DNA of 64,000 nt from Flavobacterium sp. 90 (GTDB taxonomy: Bacteria > Bacteroidota > Bacteroidia > Flavobacteriales > Flavobacteriaceae). Both the position numbers and the translations under genes were made by a program. This document shows, in pieces, positions 60,930 through 64,000 of this stretch; within the stretch, counting starts at the first letter, position 1, and each line of letters opens with the position of its first letter. The stretch lies in assembly GCF_004339525.1 (NCBI RefSeq), contig NZ_SMGE01000001.1:434001-498000 (forward strand), in the 5' to 3' direction. A model generated the notes under the pieces. That model made no database searches, had not been told where the DNA came from, and saw only the letters and a program-made list of their open reading frames with translations.

Positions 60930-60971
60930 TTACATCTTATTGTAAGTAAATCTACTTATGCCCTACTTTTG
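60930..60971 (+). promoter_or_regulatory. Promoter and dyads upstream of the peroxiredoxin gene
   Basis: TTG at 60940-60942 and TACTTTTG at 60964-60971, separated by 21 bases, give a full Bacteroidota promoter. Two inverted repeats lie at it: TTACA-N6-TGTAA (60930-60945, across the -33 element) and AAGTA-AATC-TACTT (60944-60957, in the spacer). They may be binding sites for a peroxide-responsive repressor. The leader to the ATG is about 30 bases. Confidence 0.6.
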
Positions 60972-61006
60972 CACCAGAAATAAATTTTTAACGTAAAACG
61001 AAAAAT

Positions 61007-61645
61007 ATGTCTTTAGTAGGAAAAAAATTCCCAAGTATTGCAGTAGATGCTATCTCAGAAATGGGTGACAACTTAAAAATCAACATCTTTGAAGAAGCAG
61101 TAAACAACAACAAAAAAGTATTATTGTTTTGGTATCCAAAAGATTTCACTTTTGTATGTCCAACTGAATTACACGCCTTTCAAGCTGCATTACCAGAATT
61201 TGAAAAAAGAAATACTATCGTAATCGGAGCTTCATGTGATACAAACGAAGTACACTTTGCTTGGTTAAACACTCCAAAAAACAACGGTGGAATTGAAGGT
61301 GTAACTTACCCAATCTTAGCGGATACAAACCGTAACTTATCTAACATTTTAGGAATTTTAGATATCGATTCTACAGAATACAGCGAAGAAACTGATTCAG
61401 TTATCATCGAAGGTTCAAACGTAACTTACAGAGCTACTTACCTTATTGACGAAACTGGAAAAATCTTCCACGAAAGTGTTAACGATATGCCATTAGGTCG
61501 TAACGTAAACGAATATTTACGTATGGTTGATGCTTATACTCATATCCAGGAAAAAGGTGAAGTTTGTCCTGCAAACTGGGAAGCTGGAAAAGAAGCTATG
61601 TCTGCTGACAGAGTTAGTACTGCTGAGTACTTAAGCGCTAATTAA
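61007..61645 (+). CDS. 2-Cys peroxiredoxin (AhpC/TSA family)
   Basis: A 212-residue thiol peroxidase. The peroxidatic cysteine is Cys51 in WYPKDFTFVCPTELHAFQ and the resolving cysteine is Cys187 in GEVCPANWEAGKEAMS, near the C-terminus, as in typical 2-Cys AhpC. The VLLFWYPKDFTFVCPTE and RATYLIDETGKI segments are canonical. It reduces peroxides and should be re-reduced by thioredoxin or AhpF; a thioredoxin-like gene lies in the same unit. No ahpF gene is in the window. It is the first gene of a three-gene operon. Confidence 0.96.
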   Translation: MSLVGKKFPSIAVDAISEMGDNLKINIFEEAVNNNKKVLLFWYPKDFTFVCPTELHAFQAALPEFEKRNTIVIGASCDTNEVHFAWLNTPKNNGGIEGVTYPILADTNRNLSNILGILDIDSTEYSEETDSVIIEGSNVTYRATYLIDETGKIFHESVNDMPLGRNVNEYLRMVDAYTHIQEKGEVCPANWEAGKEAMSADRVSTAEYLSAN

Positions 61646-61818
61646 TTCCTTTTAAAGGTTCTAAGATACTAAGATGCTAAGGCTCTAAGATTTTCTCTTA
61701 AAGCCTTAGTAACTTAAAATCTCTGTGCCAAAAATTATTCAAAAGAAACTGAGACAAAGAAGCTAAAAAACTTAGCAACTCAGAACCTCAGTAACTCAGA
61801 ACCTCAAAAAACAAAAAC
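61646..61818. repeat. Palindromic spacer inside the peroxiredoxin operon
   Basis: Low-complexity CTAAGAT/CTCAGAACC-type repeat. A clear hairpin CTAAGGCT (61677) / AGCCTTAG (61702) is followed by CAACTCAGAACCTCAGTAACTCAGAACCTC. Similar CTCAGAACCTCAG text is at 31735-31760. Confidence 0.65.
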
Positions 61819-62127
61819 ATGTTAATCGACTTAAACGAAGATACGTTAGCAGATTTAGTTGCTAAAAACGAAAAAGTAGTAGTACAATATTCAGCTTCAT
61901 GGTGTGGAAATTGCCGTATTATGAAACCAAAATTCAAAAAATTAGCAACAGAAAATGAAGCTATCACTTTTGTTTTGGTTGATGCAGAAAATTCTCCGGA
62001 ATCAAGAAAACTTGCCAATGTAAGCAACTTGCCAACATTTGCAACTTTTGTAAACGGACAATTAGTTGGAGAAACTCAAACCAACAAACAAGAAGTTTTA
62101 ATCGACCTGGTAAATGCTATCGCTTAA
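61819..62127 (+). CDS. Thioredoxin-family protein
   Basis: A 102-residue thioredoxin fold with the active site SASWCGNCRIMKPKF; Cys29 and Cys32 form a CGNC motif instead of the usual CGPC. The cis-Pro loop appears in NVSNLPTFATFVNGQ. It is small and single-domain, with no signal. In this operon it most likely reduces the peroxiredoxin encoded upstream. The change of Pro to Asn in the motif should alter redox potential and suggests a specialised partner rather than general thioredoxin. Confidence 0.92.
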   Translation: MLIDLNEDTLADLVAKNEKVVVQYSASWCGNCRIMKPKFKKLATENEAITFVLVDAENSPESRKLANVSNLPTFATFVNGQLVGETQTNKQEVLIDLVNAIA

Positions 62128-62131
62128 TGAG

Positions 62132-62234
62132 ATCAATTAGACTTGCTTAGATTTTTAGACTTCTTAGAAGATGTCTGAATTTTCAAAAAAATCTAAGAAG
62201 TCTGAGAATGTCTAAAAATCTAAGAAATCTAATT
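62132..62234. repeat. Palindromic spacer between the thioredoxin and DUF6952 genes
   Basis: A perfect 12-base inverted repeat AGACTTCTTAGA (62157-62168) / TCTAAGAAGTCT (62192-62203), with further GTCTGA and TTAGATTTTTAGAC pieces on both sides. It is a repeat-derived spacer inside an operon. Confidence 0.7.
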
Positions 62235-62492
62235 ATGAAATTACCCGTAATAAAGCAATTGACCCAATTTATCGAAGAAAACGATCAGGATTATATCATT
62301 GAAACGATTGAAGTTCTGGAAGCGATGACTGAAATTCCGTCTCTAAAAGATGAAGAATTAGATGTAATTGGAGAATTAATTTCAAATATGTATGGTGCAC
62401 TTGAAGTACACAAAATGGTAGTTCAGGGTACTGATAAAAAAGAAGCTTTAAATGCGTTCATGAAACGTGTTCTAGGTTCTATCGATAAATAA
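62235..62492 (+). CDS. DUF6952-like small protein
   Basis: An 85-residue helical acidic protein starting at the ATG at 62235 (MKLPVIKQLTQFIEEND); the open frame extends upstream into repeat DNA. The pattern VLEAMTEIPSLKDEELDVIGELISNMYGALEVHKMVVQGTDKKEALNAFMKRV suits the small family seen next to AhpC-type peroxiredoxin and thioredoxin genes in Flavobacteriia. Function unknown; co-location suggests a role in peroxide defence. The gene is third in the operon. Confidence 0.85.
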   Translation: MKLPVIKQLTQFIEENDQDYIIETIEVLEAMTEIPSLKDEELDVIGELISNMYGALEVHKMVVQGTDKKEALNAFMKRVLGSIDK

Positions 62493-62533
62493 TCGACCTT
62501 TTTTTCTTAAGAAGAAATAAAAAAACATGACTT

Positions 62534-62569
62534 AAAAAACGCTTTCATTCCAAGGAGGCGTTTTTTTTT
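62534..62569 (+). terminator. Terminator of the peroxiredoxin operon
   Basis: Stem AAAACGC / GCGTTTT with a 15-base middle (TTTCATTCCAAGGAG) and a long T run, 42 bases after the DUF6952 stop. Confidence 0.75.
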
Positions 62570-62597
62570 GTTTTTTTTAGTTTTTAGCACAAACAAA

Positions 62598-62695
62598 GTC
62601 ATTGCGAGGAACGAAGCAACCACACTAACAATAATCAAACTTTACAAAATAAAAGCGCAAACTATAGTGAGATTGCTTCGTTCCTCGCAAAGACA
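62598..62695. repeat. R3 palindromic repeat
   Basis: Arm GTCATTGCGAGGAACGAAGC (62598) is mirrored by GCTTCGTTCCTCGCAAAGAC (62676-62695) with about 58 bases between the arms. Same family as 32223-32675, with one mismatch in the core of the right arm. Confidence 0.8.
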
Positions 62696-62802
62696 AAACA
62701 TCACGTTGATAACATAAATCATCAAATTATTCGTTATCTTATTACTAGCTTAATTGTAGCGACAACCCGTAACAAATACTTTTAGATTCAAATATTAATC
62801 CT

Positions 62803-62810
62803 TACTTTTG
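62803..62810 (+). promoter_or_regulatory. -7 box of tpx
   Basis: TACTTTTG 26 bases before the tpx ATG. It is identical to the -7 box of the peroxiredoxin operon. No TTG at the usual spacing was found, so an activator may be needed. Confidence 0.5.
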
Positions 62811-62835
62811 AACCTCATTAATTTAAACAAAAATC

Positions 62836-63333
62836 ATGGCTTCAATAACATTAGGAGGAAATCCAATTCATACATCAGGCGAATTACCAACAGTTGGATC
62901 GCAACTTGCTGATTTCAAATTAGTACAAAACGATTTATCAGTTGCTTCATTGAGCAATTTCGCAGGAAAAAAATTAGTTTTAAACATTTTCCCAAGCATT
63001 GATACAGGAACTTGCGCAACTTCAGTTAGAAAATTCAACGAAAGTGCAAGCAACTTAGAGAACACTACAGTTTTATGTATTTCAAGAGATTTACCTTTTG
63101 CTCAAAAACGTTTTTGTGGAGCCGAAGGATTAGAAAATGTTGTAAACTTATCTGATTTTCAAGAAGGTGCATTTGGTAAAACTAACGGATTAGAAATCGT
63201 TGACGGACCATTGGCAGGTTTACACTCAAGAGCAATCATTGTGGTTGACGCAAACGGAAAAATTACACATACAGAACAAGTTGCAGAAATTGCAAACGAA
63301 CCAAATTACGAAGCAGCTTTAGCAGCACTATAA
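62836..63333 (+). CDS. tpx: Thiol peroxidase Tpx
   Basis: A 165-residue atypical 2-Cys peroxiredoxin. The peroxidatic cysteine is Cys60 in FPSIDTGTCATSVRKFN and the resolving cysteine is Cys94 in LPFAQKRFCGAEGLEN. It starts MASITLGGNPIHTSGELPTVGSQ, the standard Tpx N-terminus. It reduces organic and hydrogen peroxides using thioredoxin. The next gene starts nine bases later, so tpx is co-transcribed with dgkA and probably ftsK. Confidence 0.97.
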   Translation: MASITLGGNPIHTSGELPTVGSQLADFKLVQNDLSVASLSNFAGKKLVLNIFPSIDTGTCATSVRKFNESASNLENTTVLCISRDLPFAQKRFCGAEGLENVVNLSDFQEGAFGKTNGLEIVDGPLAGLHSRAIIVVDANGKITHTEQVAEIANEPNYEAALAAL

Positions 63334-63342
63334 TACCAATAA

Positions 63343-63717
63343 ATGGAATTTCAAAAAGACAATACTTTTGTTACAGGCCGACTTAAAAGCATGACTTATG
63401 CTTTTAACGGTGCTGTAAAACTTATAAAAACAGAACACAGCATTATGGTTCAATTCTCATTGGGAATTTTCATGACCATTGCTGGTTTTTATTTTCATAT
63501 TTCGCAAACTGAATGGCTTTGCCAAACATTAGCAATCGGCTTAGTTTTAAGTGTCGAAGGATTGAATACGGCTGTTGAAAAAATAGCAGATTTTATTCAT
63601 CCTGATTACAGCAGACGAATCGGATTTATAAAAGATATTGCCGCTGGAGCGGTATTTTTTGCTGCAATGACAGCGATCGCAATAGGCTTGATTATTTATA
63701 TACCAAAATTTATATAG
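63343..63717 (+). CDS. dgkA: Diacylglycerol kinase family protein
   Basis: A 124-residue membrane protein of the DgkA family. Motif LSVEGLNTAVEKIADFIHP has the conserved Glu and Asn of the active site. Membrane segments lie at SIMVQFSLGIFMTIAGFYF, WLCQTLAIGLVLSV and AGAVFFAAMTAIAIGLIIY. DgkA members phosphorylate diacylglycerol or undecaprenol. The gene lies between tpx and ftsK, the conserved order in Flavobacteriia. Confidence 0.95.
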   Translation: MEFQKDNTFVTGRLKSMTYAFNGAVKLIKTEHSIMVQFSLGIFMTIAGFYFHISQTEWLCQTLAIGLVLSVEGLNTAVEKIADFIHPDYSRRIGFIKDIAAGAVFFAAMTAIAIGLIIYIPKFI

Positions 63718-63736
63718 GCAATAGGAAACCCCAATA

Positions 63737-64000
63737 ATGGCAAAAACAACAAAAAAGGAAACTCCAGACAAAAAAAACGAACCAAAAGCGGAGACGATAA
63801 GATCCCGAAAATTAACCAAACAACAAAAGTTTGTTTTGGGATGCCTTTTGATACTCTTTTCAGTTGCATTATTAGTTGCATTCATTTCTTTTTACGTCAA
63901 CGGACAATGGCAAGCTGATCAAAGTGCAGTTAGCCAGCTTAGTGACCGTTCTGAAGTTGTAGAGAATTGGCTCGGAAAATTCGGAGCTTATCTCGCCGAC
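63737..64000 (+). CDS. ftsK: DNA translocase FtsK, 5' end (continues beyond the window)
   Basis: The ATG at 63737 opens a frame running to the window edge (88 residues). The start is Lys/Thr-rich (MAKTTKKETPDKKN) with TKQQKFVLGCLLILFSVALLVAFISFY as the first membrane helix, as in the N-terminal membrane domain of flavobacterial FtsK/SpoIIIE. The text after it (QLSDRSEVVENWLGKFGAYLAD) also fits the FtsK N-terminal domain. FtsK segregates chromosome termini at the division septum. The motor domain lies beyond the window, so the call rests on the N-terminus and the conserved position after dgkA. Confidence 0.88.
   Translation, partial: MAKTTKKETPDKKNEPKAETIRSRKLTKQQKFVLGCLLILFSVALLVAFISFYVNGQWQADQSAVSQLSDRSEVVENWLGKFGAYLAD

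Noticed and set aside
62208..62234. Upstream start for the DUF6952 gene
   Set aside because: The extra residues come from the palindromic spacer; the ATG at 62235 fits the family start better.
1..64000. tRNA or rRNA genes
   Set aside because: Read by eye for tRNA arm signatures and rRNA blocks on both strands; none was recognised, though short tRNAs could be missed without a search tool.

Overview
The window looks like a chromosomal segment of a Flavobacterium-type Bacteroidota. The DNA is AT-rich. Promoters match the Bacteroidota -7 signature TAnnTTTG. One secreted enzyme carries a type IX secretion (T9SS) C-terminal sorting domain, and the gene order tpx - dgkA - ftsK at the right end is typical of Flavobacteriia. 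No rRNA, tRNA, CRISPR array or prophage was seen. There is one complete insertion sequence.

Layout. 1-4040: a truncated unknown protein, a SnoaL-like protein, an ArsR regulator translationally coupled to an AHSA1/SRPBCC protein, a secreted esterase and a GNAT acetyltransferase. 4304-8664 (minus): a nitrite ammonification operon nrfH-nrfA-resB-ccsA, with an FNR/CRP-like palindrome placed as for a class II activator. 8811-9848: a decayed GNAT copy and two small proteins. 10110-18040: comM, an unknown protein, a Gfo/Idh/MocA oxidoreductase and two exported amidohydrolase-family proteins. 18379-25304: ammonium transporter, dsbD, tilS, pabB. 25601-28853: DoxX-like protein, lipocalin, secreted unknown protein, lpdA. 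29034-32682: a repeat-rich stretch with an IS481-like element sitting inside a palindromic repeat, a ParE/RelE-type toxin-antitoxin pair, and an Lrp regulator divergent from a methionine gamma-lyase-like gene. 34545-38468: a large GH57 / starch-binding / T9SS protein. 38539-45596: DUF695-like protein, APC permease and a large FAD/Fe-S dehydrogenase. 45941-51389: an accessory block of unknown genes built around a divergent XRE regulator and a lipoprotein plus two outer-membrane-like proteins. 51994-60870: a peptidoglycan-sugar recycling cluster (SSS symporter, AnmK, GHL10 hydrolase, AmpG-like permease, NagZ-like hydrolase). 61007-64000: peroxiredoxin / thioredoxin / DUF6952 operon, tpx, dgkA and the 5' end of ftsK.

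The intergenic space is unusually structured. At least five families of short palindromic repeats recur. In addition there are three copies of an element with the signature CCTAGCCC..GATAG..GGAAATAGCTC. Its closing helix changes from CCTG/CAGG to CCCG/CGGG between copies and its central hairpin changes on both sides, so it behaves like a structured RNA (possibly the Flavo-1 class). The other best leads are the near-exact IS boundaries, a 30-bp perfect inverted repeat bracketing the lrp/megL divergent promoter region, the XRE operator with its surface-protein operon, and the split NrfI-like heme-attachment pair next to nrfA.
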